Virus record (IMG/VR): IMGVR_UViG_3300010151_000020 | Coordinates: 1-48,069 of that record | Length of the DNA stretch: 48,069 nucleotides | Strand: one strand, 5' to 3' | Source of the DNA: a virus | Part shown: piece after piece, positions 18,227-26,445 of the stretch | Position numbering within the stretch: the first letter of the stretch is position 1 | Layout of the letters: every line of letters begins with the position of its first letter | The notes under the pieces: generated by a model | What the model was told of the DNA's origin: nothing | Databases searched by the model: none | What the model saw: the letters and a program-made list of their open reading frames with translations, nothing else | Translations under genes and position numbers: made by a program

Positions 18227-21094
18227 ATGGCAACAGCAAATTATACTTTTTCCCAACCAATACGGTACTATAAAGCAAATGACCCTTATTACTATGAGGT
18301 AGATAATCTTCCCCTTAGGCAACTAGAAGAAAACATCCTATGGGTCAAGGAACGGTTAGAAGATGTAGATGTTCCTGAGCCTGAAAATGACACTCCACAA
18401 GCACTTGACTACCGCTTCCTTACTGGAAATAGTGAAATTAGTTTAGCGAATATCAAAGAGCTAAAACCTAAGTTACAAAGTGGACGAACTATAAAAGTAA
18501 ATGCAGGTAAATTTACGGCTAGAGTTAATGATACTTTTGATATAGCCAAACCTTTAACTAATATGATTCTTGGCCCAGGGGGTCCAGGAGACACCACTGG
18601 GGGTATTAATCCACCTGTTATCATTCCAAATCTTTTGCGAATGTGGCCCAAGATCAAAAAGATAGAGGTATGGGATTCTTTTATAAATTCAATGAGTACG
18701 GGGGGAGCCTCCTACAACATGAATGGTTTAGAGGTGAATTATACATTCTATTCCACTCCAGGAACTATGGGAGGAACCTGGGGGTGGAGAGGTTACCCTG
18801 GGCACACCAGTGCGGAGGTAGGAGATTGCATCGAGACCCACCCCATTAACTGGGGTTACCCCTTCTACGATTTCCCTGGTGAGTTCTGGAATACAATGAC
18901 TTGGCCTCAGGTTGATGCTATTAAGGCTTTATCTCCTGGTGGGTCTAACCAAGGGACCGCTACTAATGCTAATTTATTATGGTCGTATGAAACCTTAGTG
19001 AATCTTCATCAAGAGTTTGTAAAGCTGTGGAGAAGCCCTTTTAGGACAGCAGTTGTTGATGTGCCTGATAGTACGATTGAAATTCCTGAATTTAATACCG
19101 ATGATTTTCGCTTTATGGAGCAAGATTTAGAGGTCTCGTCATTAGAAGAACATGCGACTCATAGAATAGATTTACTTGTTGTGTATACGATGTCTATTGA
19201 TTCTAGTTCCACTACGCTGAATAACTACTCTGATACTATTTGTGGGGCTCCTGCCGCACCTCAAACTATAAACCAGCCTATTTTGGGGCTTGTAAGAGGA
19301 GCAGGTTTTGGATTAAGCAGGGGTTATATTGATTGTTTCGATGACCCTAATAGTATTAATGCATATAATGAGTGTTCAGAAGCAGCAGGAGAACACGGTG
19401 TAGATGTAGGGGACCCAAAAATATTAGGAAACACTAATGACGAAGATACAACTGCTAATGCAGGAATTACGAATAGATTAGGGGCTAAAATACATGGAAG
19501 TTTCCCTTCTCCAGATGACCTACTAAACTTAGCACCTGTTCTTGCATTTAATTCGGTGGACGCTGATGACCTACAGAGGATTGGTCAAACTGCTCTTCCT
19601 CTTGCTTATATTGTTGTTAAAAAGGACACCCCTAACATTACTAATACTGATATTATTGATATTAGGCCCTTCTTACGCACCACAGAGTTTACCTATAATG
19701 AAAGAGCAGGAATTGCAGCAGCGAACCCTCCTTTATCTTTAGCTAACCCAGCTATAGGAGCCTTCCAACTTCAAGATATTATTAATCAAGTCTATAATAC
19801 GATTAATGGACTAGGGGGTGGTGATGCAGGTGCTGGAGACGGGGATGGGGGAGCAGCCCCAACTAACACAGGAAAAGTATTATATACCGATTATGTAATG
19901 GGTGGTTTAGCGTTTGGAGTAGAAGGAACTCTTCTGACGATGAACAATCAAGGAGCCGGAGCCTCAGATCCCTGGGGAAGTATCACTAGAGGGGCTACTT
20001 TTGCAGGACACAACTTTGCAACTTTCACAAACTCCAAAGCTTTTTTAGATGATACAAATCTAAATAGAAGAAATGCATTGTTAAATTACTTTTACCAACA
20101 AAGACAAAGTGATTTAAAGTTGTGGTTATCTGATCCCAACACTGCTGTAGCTTCTAATGGAAACTACTTGAATTTAGCTGCGGAGAGAAATATTCCTGTG
20201 TGGCCCGAATGGGATCCTCCTGCTGATTTATCTAATTATTTAGAAGCTTTAGTGGGTCAAGGTGGAGGCCCAGGTGCTAATGCGGCAACTTGGTGGATGT
20301 GGTTTGAGGGTGTTGAAAGGGCAAGACCTTTCCGCTATGTCCCAGGGGGTGTAATTTCAAACACTGGGGCTAACGCTAATGCTGCTCTAGCATATGAATA
20401 TGCTCCAGGGTTCAAAGGAGGGGCTGCACAGTATGCAGCTACCACTCAAATGTCCTCTAAGGTACTGGAACTTAACCTTCCATACTGGGTTAATGATTAT
20501 GATGTTCAGGTGCAGTATATGAATTGTTTACCTATGTCTTATGCGGGTGACGATGGTGAGGGTGGAGACACCTATGAGCCACACTTAGGACTGCAGAATG
20601 GATTAAGTGTTAATAAAGGTCCTATCAAAGAAGTTGGAGGAATTAAAACGGCTATTATTGCTATTAATTCAGCAGGTCAATCAGTAGCAGCTACCAATGG
20701 AAACTCCTCTACTGAGGGAATGATTAAGGTTTCGAATGGTACTATTAATGATAACCTTTTACTTTGTCCTGTAGCTTCACAGCCTCAAAAGTTTCTTACT
20801 TACTCCGTTATCTTACCCCAGTTCCGTGAAACAAATTGGAGAACCCAACCTCAAGCGGGAGGGAGTTTAAGTAACCATTTACGCTATACTCCTAAGACGG
20901 GGGCTGCGTATTACCCTACTGTTAAGTTTACTATTGTGGGGTATGGAGAAAATAATCAAATATATAACACTGAGTTAAACAGTAATGGAACTTTAATCCC
21001 ACAAACAGCCGCTGGTGGAAGCCCCGCTACTGTCGATACCTTCGGTCCTCCCATCTATGGCATAAGCAAGGTGGATATTACTTCAATACAGTAG
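18227..21094 (+). CDS. Large virion protein with shared DNLPL N-terminal motif
   Basis: The 955-aa product starts with a Tyr-rich segment ending YYYEVDNLPLRQLEEN (residues about 21-36), matching the N-terminal motif of the upstream beta-helix fibre. Residues about 275-330 include PEFNTDDFRFMEQDLEVSSL and EEHATHRIDLLVVYTM, a segment suggesting a beta-sandwich plus helix. A low-complexity Gly-rich linker (GLGGGDAGAGDGDGGAAPTN, about 525-545) separates the N-terminal half from a beta-rich C-terminal half. This resembles a fibre or baseplate protein with a flexible linker. The function is not known; docking through the DNLPL motif is inference. Confidence 0.6.
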   Translation: MATANYTFSQPIRYYKANDPYYYEVDNLPLRQLEENILWVKERLEDVDVPEPENDTPQALDYRFLTGNSEISLANIKELKPKLQSGRTIKVNAGKFTARVNDTFDIAKPLTNMILGPGGPGDTTGGINPPVIIPNLLRMWPKIKKIEVWDSFINSMSTGGASYNMNGLEVNYTFYSTPGTMGGTWGWRGYPGHTSAEVGDCIETHPINWGYPFYDFPGEFWNTMTWPQVDAIKALSPGGSNQGTATNANLLWSYETLVNLHQEFVKLWRSPFRTAVVDVPDSTIEIPEFNTDDFRFMEQDLEVSSLEEHATHRIDLLVVYTMSIDSSSTTLNNYSDTICGAPAAPQTINQPILGLVRGAGFGLSRGYIDCFDDPNSINAYNECSEAAGEHGVDVGDPKILGNTNDEDTTANAGITNRLGAKIHGSFPSPDDLLNLAPVLAFNSVDADDLQRIGQTALPLAYIVVKKDTPNITNTDIIDIRPFLRTTEFTYNERAGIAAANPPLSLANPAIGAFQLQDIINQVYNTINGLGGGDAGAGDGDGGAAPTNTGKVLYTDYVMGGLAFGVEGTLLTMNNQGAGASDPWGSITRGATFAGHNFATFTNSKAFLDDTNLNRRNALLNYFYQQRQSDLKLWLSDPNTAVASNGNYLNLAAERNIPVWPEWDPPADLSNYLEALVGQGGGPGANAATWWMWFEGVERARPFRYVPGGVISNTGANANAALAYEYAPGFKGGAAQYAATTQMSSKVLELNLPYWVNDYDVQVQYMNCLPMSYAGDDGEGGDTYEPHLGLQNGLSVNKGPIKEVGGIKTAIIAINSAGQSVAATNGNSSTEGMIKVSNGTINDNLLLCPVASQPQKFLTYSVILPQFRETNWRTQPQAGGSLSNHLRYTPKTGAAYYPTVKFTIVGYGENNQIYNTELNSNGTLIPQTAAGGSPATVDTFGPPIYGISKVDITSIQ

Positions 21095-21103
21095 TAAAGT
21101 AAT

Positions 21104-23371
21104 ATGAGTGATCGGACGGATAACTTAGTTTCACAGTGCCCTCTACCCCTTAGCACTAATGTAGTACCTCCGTTAGCTCCTGCGTTATGTAGGCCCGAGC
21201 CTACAAGTACTCCTGATGATAGTTTGTGGCAGTTAGGGGGAGGAATGTCTATCCTTAATAGAGATTATTTCTCTATTAATTCGTTACTGCCTACACTTCT
21301 ACCTCATACAAGAACAGTATACAGTACGGATTACAACTTCTTAGTACCCGAATCTACGACCTTATCTTTAGCAACTAATGAATCTAATAAACCTTTGGGT
21401 GTGGATCCAGGTAATATTCTTAAAGATATCCTTCGTACTTTTATAAAAGAGTACTTAGCCGACAGTAAGGATACTTATAATGGAGCCACTTTTGGGTGTA
21501 TGTTAACTACTCCTTTAATAGTTAAAAATTCTATAGGTGAAGATACGAATTGGATCTTAAATGCGTTAGATAATTTTAATAATAGTAGTTATAGTTTGCG
21601 CGGAATACTAACCAATGGAGTACGGGCTGCTATTTATACAGGAACTTTAGCTAATATATCTCCTGGTATTTTGGAGAGTATGAAAGATCCTTTAGGTATA
21701 TTTTTTGAAGAAGGTAGACCCACCCTAGGAACAAGTGTTGCTGATAATAAAATAGTGGCTCTTGATTTTGTACGCAGAGTAAGAAAAAATCTAAAAGCTA
21801 CTTCTACTAATTTTAGTGACTCAGGCACTGCGGGGAGAGCTAAACAAAAGTATTGGGTCCCACCCACAGATATCAATTTAAAAGTTCCAGTCGTACTCCA
21901 GGATGGACGGTGGATAGGGGTTGCAGTGAAGGATAAATGCGGGATAGAAGTTCCTACTGTGGATAATTGTGTTGATTGTTATGGAGGAACTACGACTCGT
22001 TTTGTAAGTTGTGATCATGCTACCGTCAAGAATGCTACTTGTATGCCTGTATGGAAGACTAATAATTGGTGTTATGTTTCTTTAAAATCAGAAATAGATA
22101 AAGCATTTGTATTAGAACAGCCTCATCTTTCGGTGGTGTACCCGTTTTTAAATGATAATGTTAATAGTACACCTATGCAGTACGGGTTTGATCTAACAGT
22201 AACCTCTGCCTATACTGAATATATTGAAAAGCGTCCAGGGCATGACGCAGGTGTTCGTCATGAGTGGAATGGTTATTGCCCTGGTGACCCTGCTACCCCT
22301 GGGGGCCAATTTTGTGTGCCGTCGAATGAAGATGCTCCCCCCGTGGATGATCAAGTTTGGTATAATACTTATAGCCAATGTGTCTCAGGGGTGAATATAA
22401 TCTGTGAAGGAAGTTACCCCGTTCCTGATCTACCTCCCACTCCACAATACAAAGAAGCTTATTTAGTTACTTTAAACTGTAGTAGTCTCTCTGGTGCGCC
22501 TGCAGCAAATCAAAATTTTCGTAATACTGAGGCGACATATGATATTGCCTGGGAGACAGGTGATGCTTCTAGTTTGTTTGAAGCAGCGGTTTCCGCATAT
22601 TCAGGACCTAGAAACACAATATATGTAGACATACATGATCCTTGGTTAAAGCATTTTGTGATAACTAAATCTTTAACTGCTAAATATACTGATTTAGCTA
22701 TAGATGTGGAGGCAGAAGTACGGATTCCTAGGCGTATAAATAGAGATATGCTTATTGTTCCTGTAAATAAGTATGAGTATAACCCTGGTCAAGGACAGTC
22801 TACCTTAGATGAGTATAGCCCTGTTACAGGAGTGGTTAAACGGACATTACAGACCTTCCTAAATCCTATTCCTTCAATTTATGTAGAAGATTATGCGAAA
22901 GCTGTTCATAAGGAAGATAATTTAAATCTATGTGGACAAGCAGATGTTTTTGCAAATAGATATGGCAAAGGGTATGAAGATACTTCCTTAGAAACTAAAG
23001 TATATTATGATGGAGTAAAGCCTAAGACTACAGAAACTCCATTGGGAAAAGTTTTAAATACTATTGATCTGATTGACGCTAATTATGATTTAGATGTAGC
23101 TGGAGTAAAGAAGCTCACTCAGCTTGATGTATTCTCCTTCATGGACCGCTCACAGATTAGCGAGTACTTAACTAGGATTCCTGAATCTGTGCGTTCTCAA
23201 GTTATAAGTGGAGCACTCAATCAAATTACTTTAACCTCTCCTCTGAATACTGATTTGGATTTCAGTTACTTAACTGCAGAACGATTAACAGGAGACACTT
23301 TAGCTCCTCAGAGATTATTTAATACAGTGCCAGAGTTGAATCCTAATTACTTCCCTGCAGGGTCAATATAA
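21104..23371 (+). CDS. Cysteine-rich virion protein of unknown fold
   Basis: The 755-aa product is not recognised. It has an unusual cysteine-rich middle (residues about 280-450), including CGIEVPTVDNCVDCYGG, then FVSC, NATC and NWCYV, and later pairs in GYCPGDP, FCVPS, SQCVSG and IICEG. Such density is rare in phage structural proteins and hints at metal binding. Its C-terminal part is a mix of helical and beta segments. It sits between the DNLPL fibre gene and the PAAR tip gene, and the PAAR ATG overlaps its stop (TAATG). A baseplate or tail-tip role is inferred from that position. Confidence 0.5.
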   Translation: MSDRTDNLVSQCPLPLSTNVVPPLAPALCRPEPTSTPDDSLWQLGGGMSILNRDYFSINSLLPTLLPHTRTVYSTDYNFLVPESTTLSLATNESNKPLGVDPGNILKDILRTFIKEYLADSKDTYNGATFGCMLTTPLIVKNSIGEDTNWILNALDNFNNSSYSLRGILTNGVRAAIYTGTLANISPGILESMKDPLGIFFEEGRPTLGTSVADNKIVALDFVRRVRKNLKATSTNFSDSGTAGRAKQKYWVPPTDINLKVPVVLQDGRWIGVAVKDKCGIEVPTVDNCVDCYGGTTTRFVSCDHATVKNATCMPVWKTNNWCYVSLKSEIDKAFVLEQPHLSVVYPFLNDNVNSTPMQYGFDLTVTSAYTEYIEKRPGHDAGVRHEWNGYCPGDPATPGGQFCVPSNEDAPPVDDQVWYNTYSQCVSGVNIICEGSYPVPDLPPTPQYKEAYLVTLNCSSLSGAPAANQNFRNTEATYDIAWETGDASSLFEAAVSAYSGPRNTIYVDIHDPWLKHFVITKSLTAKYTDLAIDVEAEVRIPRRINRDMLIVPVNKYEYNPGQGQSTLDEYSPVTGVVKRTLQTFLNPIPSIYVEDYAKAVHKEDNLNLCGQADVFANRYGKGYEDTSLETKVYYDGVKPKTTETPLGKVLNTIDLIDANYDLDVAGVKKLTQLDVFSFMDRSQISEYLTRIPESVRSQVISGALNQITLTSPLNTDLDFSYLTAERLTGDTLAPQRLFNTVPELNPNYFPAGSI

Positions 23372-23685
23372 TGCCTTTAATAGCAAGAGGAGGTGGGGTA
23401 GACCAGGTAACTACTAATGAGGCTCCATGTAGTGTTACCACTACTACAGTGGGTATGTCTGAAACTGTATTTATAGAGGGTACAGGGGTGCATTGTTTGG
23501 GCGATGATAATGATACACACTCCTACCCTTGCGGTTCAAATTGCTGCTCCCACAGCACTAATGTTCTTACAGCGTCTGAAACGGTGTTTGCTGATAATAA
23601 GGGCGTAGCTAGAGATGGAGATCCTTATGCTTGCCTTGCGGTGGTGGGTCCCGTACTCCAAAGTACAGTGTTTGCAGACGGTTAA
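23371..23685 (+). CDS. PAAR-like spike-tip protein
   Basis: The 104-aa protein has the PAAR architecture: an N-terminal MPLIARGGGVDQVTT, an ETVFIEG strand, a Cys/His-rich loop (HSYPC, SNCCSH), and a repeat of the strands ETVFADNKGVARDGDPYAC and STVFADG. PAAR proteins form a small cone that caps the gp5 or VgrG spike and hold a metal ion through His and Cys; T4 gp5.4 is the phage example. At about 100 aa the length is typical. It starts on the stop of the previous gene. The matching spike is likely the gp5-like protein at 1719-2900. Confidence 0.85.
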   Translation: MPLIARGGGVDQVTTNEAPCSVTTTTVGMSETVFIEGTGVHCLGDDNDTHSYPCGSNCCSHSTNVLTASETVFADNKGVARDGDPYACLAVVGPVLQSTVFADG

Positions 23686-23705
23686 CAAAAAATAAAAAAA
23701 GTTGT

Positions 23706-23763
23706 AGAGTGGGTCGTAACCCCTCTAGATATATAAGAGGGAATTTCCCTCATTAAAATAGGA
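23706..23763 (+). promoter_or_regulatory. Intergenic regulatory region before the prohead genes
   Basis: The 84-nt gap after the PAAR gene holds an imperfect hairpin (AGAG-t-GGGT, loop CGTA, ACCC-CTCT, 23706-23726) without a T-run. An AT box TATATAAG (23730-23737), resembling T4 late promoter TATAAATA, is followed by a second hairpin (GAGGG-AATTT-CCCTC, 23737-23751). AGGA (23760-23763) sits 6 nt before ATG 23770. A late promoter with a hairpin-bearing leader is the simplest reading. Confidence 0.45.
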
Positions 23764-23769
23764 ATAATT

Positions 23770-24234
23770 ATGACTGACCACATTAAAGTAAATGAAAATT
23801 ATATTGCCTCCCTTTTTGAAGGTGCGGCATGGGATGCTGCTGGAGTTAAGTTTCCAGTAGAAGAAGACGCTACCACAGAAGTCGTTGAAGAGGGAAAAGC
23901 GGAAGTCGTTGAAGAGGCTGAGGTTCATAGTTGCCCACTTTGTGAGTCAGTTCTAGCTGAAGATCTCACCGAAGAGCAACTCCTTGAGCATCTTGAAATG
24001 ATTTCTGAAATTATTGAGTCTCTTAATGAAGAAGCTGAAGAAGTAGACGAGATGCAGGAAAAGAAAAAAGACGATGGAGAAAGCAAGGGAGACAAAGGCA
24101 AAGACAAGGATGATCCCGAAGCGAAAGACTATGAGGATGGTGGAGATCGCAAAGGCGATAAGTCTAAGACCAAAAAAGGTAAGAAAGACTTCATGGATAA
24201 AATAAAGGCTAAGACTAAAAAAGCTGACTGCTAA
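23770..24234 (+). CDS. Acidic prohead core-like protein
   Basis: The 154-aa product has a strongly acidic first two-thirds, including a CPLCES pair and a helical stretch LTEEQLLEHLEMISEIIESL, followed by a mixed-charge Lys/Asp tail. LFE at residues 15-17 before Gly, plus LAE, LTE, LLE and LNE, are candidate sites for a gp21-type protease that cuts after (Leu/Ile)-x-Glu. Position two genes before the gp21-like protease and the acidic composition resemble T4 gp67-type prohead core proteins, but no sequence match to gp67 is claimed. It opens the head gene cluster with a good AGGA Shine-Dalgarno. Confidence 0.5.
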   Translation: MTDHIKVNENYIASLFEGAAWDAAGVKFPVEEDATTEVVEEGKAEVVEEAEVHSCPLCESVLAEDLTEEQLLEHLEMISEIIESLNEEAEEVDEMQEKKKDDGESKGDKGKDKDDPEAKDYEDGGDRKGDKSKTKKGKKDFMDKIKAKTKKADC

Positions 24235-24237
24235 ATC

Positions 24238-24675
24238 ATGGATAATAATAATATAGGTGATTTTGCTGCTAATATTTTAGCACAAGATAGAGGTAATGCT
24301 CCTGTGGCTATGCCTCTTCCTGTTAATAATCAGGATATCCCTGAGAGCTTTGCTAATACCCCTGATATTTCAAATATTGTGGTTCCTACTTCCTTTATCA
24401 GTGGGGTTGTTACAGAGGGTAAGGCTCCTGAGGTAGAAGAGGAAGCAGTTCCTGTGGTTGTTAAAGAGGTTCAGGATACCTCCGAGCTTCGTTCTTTGAT
24501 TGAAGAAGTTAAGACTCTCTTAAGTGAGGTTAAGCAGGTGTTAACAGAGGTTACTGCGGTAGGTGCGGGGATTGGAGCCCCTGCTGCTTCCTCTCAAAAA
24601 AAAGTTTCTAAAGATGATGATTCGATGGAGGATGCTTTATCTAAAATTTTGCGAAAGCGAGCCAGAAAATCATGA
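24238..24675 (+). CDS. Acidic prohead core-like protein with coiled coil
   Basis: The 145-aa product has a low-complexity N-terminal half, then a helix likely to form a coiled coil (ELRSLIEEVKTLLSEVKQVL, about residues 82-101), a Gly/Ala/Ser linker, and a basic tail (ILRKRARKS). The helix holds LIE, LSE and LTE sites consistent with prohead processing. There is no clear Shine-Dalgarno; it lies 3 nt after the previous gene and its stop overlaps the next ATG (ATGA). Its role as scaffold or core is inferred from neighbours (gp21, gp22, gp23). Confidence 0.5.
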   Translation: MDNNNIGDFAANILAQDRGNAPVAMPLPVNNQDIPESFANTPDISNIVVPTSFISGVVTEGKAPEVEEEAVPVVVKEVQDTSELRSLIEEVKTLLSEVKQVLTEVTAVGAGIGAPAASSQKKVSKDDDSMEDALSKILRKRARKS

Positions 24676-25130
24676 TAACACTTTTTGATCTCTTGGAATC
24701 CCGTACCGAGAAGGGTCGTGGATCTAAAAAAGGGAGGAAGAAGTATGCTTCTAAAGAGGGAGCAAAGGGAAAGGGAGGCAGTGTTACCGCTAAGAAAGCA
24801 AGAGCCCGAATTTACGATACATTAAAGCAAGCCCGAAGTAAGGGACAACCTGGAGATATTATTAGTACTGATGGCTCTGATAGGCTTTATGTTTTATCTA
24901 AAGCTAGTTGGGGAGCAAAAAGCTCTGGAACAATTGCAAAAGGATTCACACCAGGAAGCTCCACACCTGGGTCTGAGTTTAAAAGTGTAAAAGCTCACGC
25001 TGCTCGTACTAGAATTAAGCATGGACGAGGAAGTAAAAGAATGAGTCGCCTTTATGGGCCTGGAGCTAAAAATAAAATAGCTAACTCTAAAAAGAAGACT
25101 GCTAAAAAGAAGACTGCAGGAGATGATTAA
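24672..25130 (+). CDS. Highly basic small virion protein, prohead core-like
   Basis: The 152-aa product is extremely rich in Lys/Arg, with KGRGSKKGRKKYASKEGAKG near the N-terminus, ARTRIKHGRGSKRMSRLYG in the middle, and a KKKTAKKKTAG end. The first nine residues (MITLFDLLE) end in an LLE site before Ser, a possible gp21 cut. Basic proteins packed in the T4 head bind DNA and accompany acidic core proteins; this could be such an internal protein. It overlaps both neighbours by ATGA and TAATG. The function is inferred from composition and place only. Confidence 0.5.
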   Translation: MITLFDLLESRTEKGRGSKKGRKKYASKEGAKGKGGSVTAKKARARIYDTLKQARSKGQPGDIISTDGSDRLYVLSKASWGAKSSGTIAKGFTPGSSTPGSEFKSVKAHAARTRIKHGRGSKRMSRLYGPGAKNKIANSKKKTAKKKTAGDD

Positions 25131-25738
25131 TGTTTCTAAGTGATACTTTTATAATTGAAAATTTACAAGTTTTAGAGGAGTCTAAAGCTTCTGGTACTAT
25201 GAAAATCCAAGGTATTTTTCAAAGAGCCAACACCCCTAATCACAACAATAGAATTTATGAGCGTAAACTTTTGTTGAGAGAGATGGATAGATTAGGAGAC
25301 TCTATTCATGAGCGTAGACTTATGGGAGAATTAGATCACCCTAGTCATGATGCTATAAAATTGCAAAATGTTTCTCATCTTATTACTAACCTTAAAATGA
25401 ATGGGAATGAGATGATAGGGGAAGCAGAAATATTGAACACTCCCGCAGGCCAAGTTGCTCAAGCTCTAATTAGAGGAGGAGTTAAGTTAGGTATCTCTTC
25501 TAGAGGGATGGGAAGTTTAAAGGAAGGGCCTGAAGGTCATGCGGTAGTAAATCCAGACTTTAAGTTAGTAACTTTTGATTTAGTTGCTGATCCTTCTACT
25601 AAAGGAGCCTTTCCAGGCTTAGTTAATGAGTCTACTGACTCTAAGTTTATTGAAGAGACTGTTAAGACTGCTTATGATAAAGCATTGTCCGAGCGTGTCT
25701 TCCTTACCATGTTAAAAAATAAACTAAACAAAAAATAA
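25130..25738 (+). CDS. gp21: Prohead maturation protease, gp21-like
   Basis: The 202-aa product has the family's order of catalytic motifs: GELDHP (His at residue 70), then LGISSRGMG (Ser at 123-124), then FKLVTFDLVADPS. T4 gp21 is a serine protease of the herpes-protease-like fold that digests the scaffold and trims capsid proteins after (Leu/Ile)-x-Glu. Length matches gp21 (212 aa). GGAG lies 7 nt before the ATG, which overlaps the previous stop (TAATG). It precedes the gp22- and gp23-like genes in the T4 order. Confidence 0.92.
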   Translation: MFLSDTFIIENLQVLEESKASGTMKIQGIFQRANTPNHNNRIYERKLLLREMDRLGDSIHERRLMGELDHPSHDAIKLQNVSHLITNLKMNGNEMIGEAEILNTPAGQVAQALIRGGVKLGISSRGMGSLKEGPEGHAVVNPDFKLVTFDLVADPSTKGAFPGLVNESTDSKFIEETVKTAYDKALSERVFLTMLKNKLNKK

Positions 25739-25771
25739 AAATTTTTAACTATGTAAGTAGTTAATCCATAC

Positions 25772-25789
25772 ATATTTATAACCACGGAG
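25772..25789 (+). promoter_or_regulatory. AT box and Shine-Dalgarno before the scaffold gene
   Basis: The 60-nt gap between gp21 and gp22 has a small inverted repeat (AACTA/TAGTT, about 25747-25763), an ATATTTATA box (25772-25780) and GGAG (25786-25789) 9 nt before ATG 25799. This may be a late promoter for scaffold and capsid genes. The box on the opposite strand reads exactly TATAAATA, so orientation is uncertain. Confidence 0.35.
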
Positions 25790-25798
25790 ATTAAAGTT

Positions 25799-26434
25799 AT
25801 GTCAAATAAAGAATCAGAGCAAGTTTTACCCATCGCAGAACTCCTTCCTGAAGGACTCAGCGAAGCTGCTATTGGGGAAATTGCAAACCTAGTTAACACG
25901 GTAATCACTGAACAAGTGGAAGAGAAAACCCGTGCTTTAGAAGCCAAAGTGAAGGGTTTTTTACGCCTTCGTGTTGATGAGCTAAAAGAACAAGCCATGA
26001 TAGAGTTACAACAAGATGAGACTTTTGTTAGGAATGCTAACTTATTCGAATCTATTAAAACTCTTATGGCTGTAGAAATGAGGGAAGAGGATGAGGATCA
26101 TGCCATCTCTGAACTTATGAAAGAGCAGACAGAGTTCGAAGAAGAAGTAGATATTTTAACTGAAGAGTTACGCCGATCTTATGAAGAGAGCGAAAAATTA
26201 GAACTTCTTGCCAAAACTCTTTCTACAAAAGTTGAGAAACTTGAAGAAGATAATCAACTTTTAATCGGTGCTGTAGAAACTTTAGAGGAATCCCAAGAGG
26301 CTCCTTTTAAGTCTTCAGAGCAAGCCGTTGTAATCGCTGAGGATGTTGACGCTAGTGTTGAACCCTCGAAAACAGAAGCTAATAGCTTCTTAACCCCTGA
26401 GGTTATGAAATTTATGCCTCACAATCTTAAGTAA
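25799..26434 (+). CDS. gp22: Prohead core scaffold protein, gp22-like
   Basis: The 211-aa product is almost entirely helical and acidic. Its first 30 residues hold IAE, LPE, LSE and IGE sites, all matching the gp21 cleavage rule. A long coiled coil spans about residues 100-170 (EEVDILTEELRRSYEESEKL). It sits between the protease and major capsid genes exactly as T4 gp22 does. gp22 forms the scaffold in the prohead and is cut to small peptides by gp21. The C-terminus (FLTPEVMKFMPHNLK) is consistent with gp22-type tails that touch the capsid. Confidence 0.88.
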   Translation: MSNKESEQVLPIAELLPEGLSEAAIGEIANLVNTVITEQVEEKTRALEAKVKGFLRLRVDELKEQAMIELQQDETFVRNANLFESIKTLMAVEMREEDEDHAISELMKEQTEFEEEVDILTEELRRSYEESEKLELLAKTLSTKVEKLEEDNQLLIGAVETLEESQEAPFKSSEQAVVIAEDVDASVEPSKTEANSFLTPEVMKFMPHNLK

Positions 26435-26445
26435 GGAATCCAAAT

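Noticed and set aside
23706-23726. Terminator after the PAAR gene
   Set aside because: The hairpin has a bulge and no following T-run on the plus strand.
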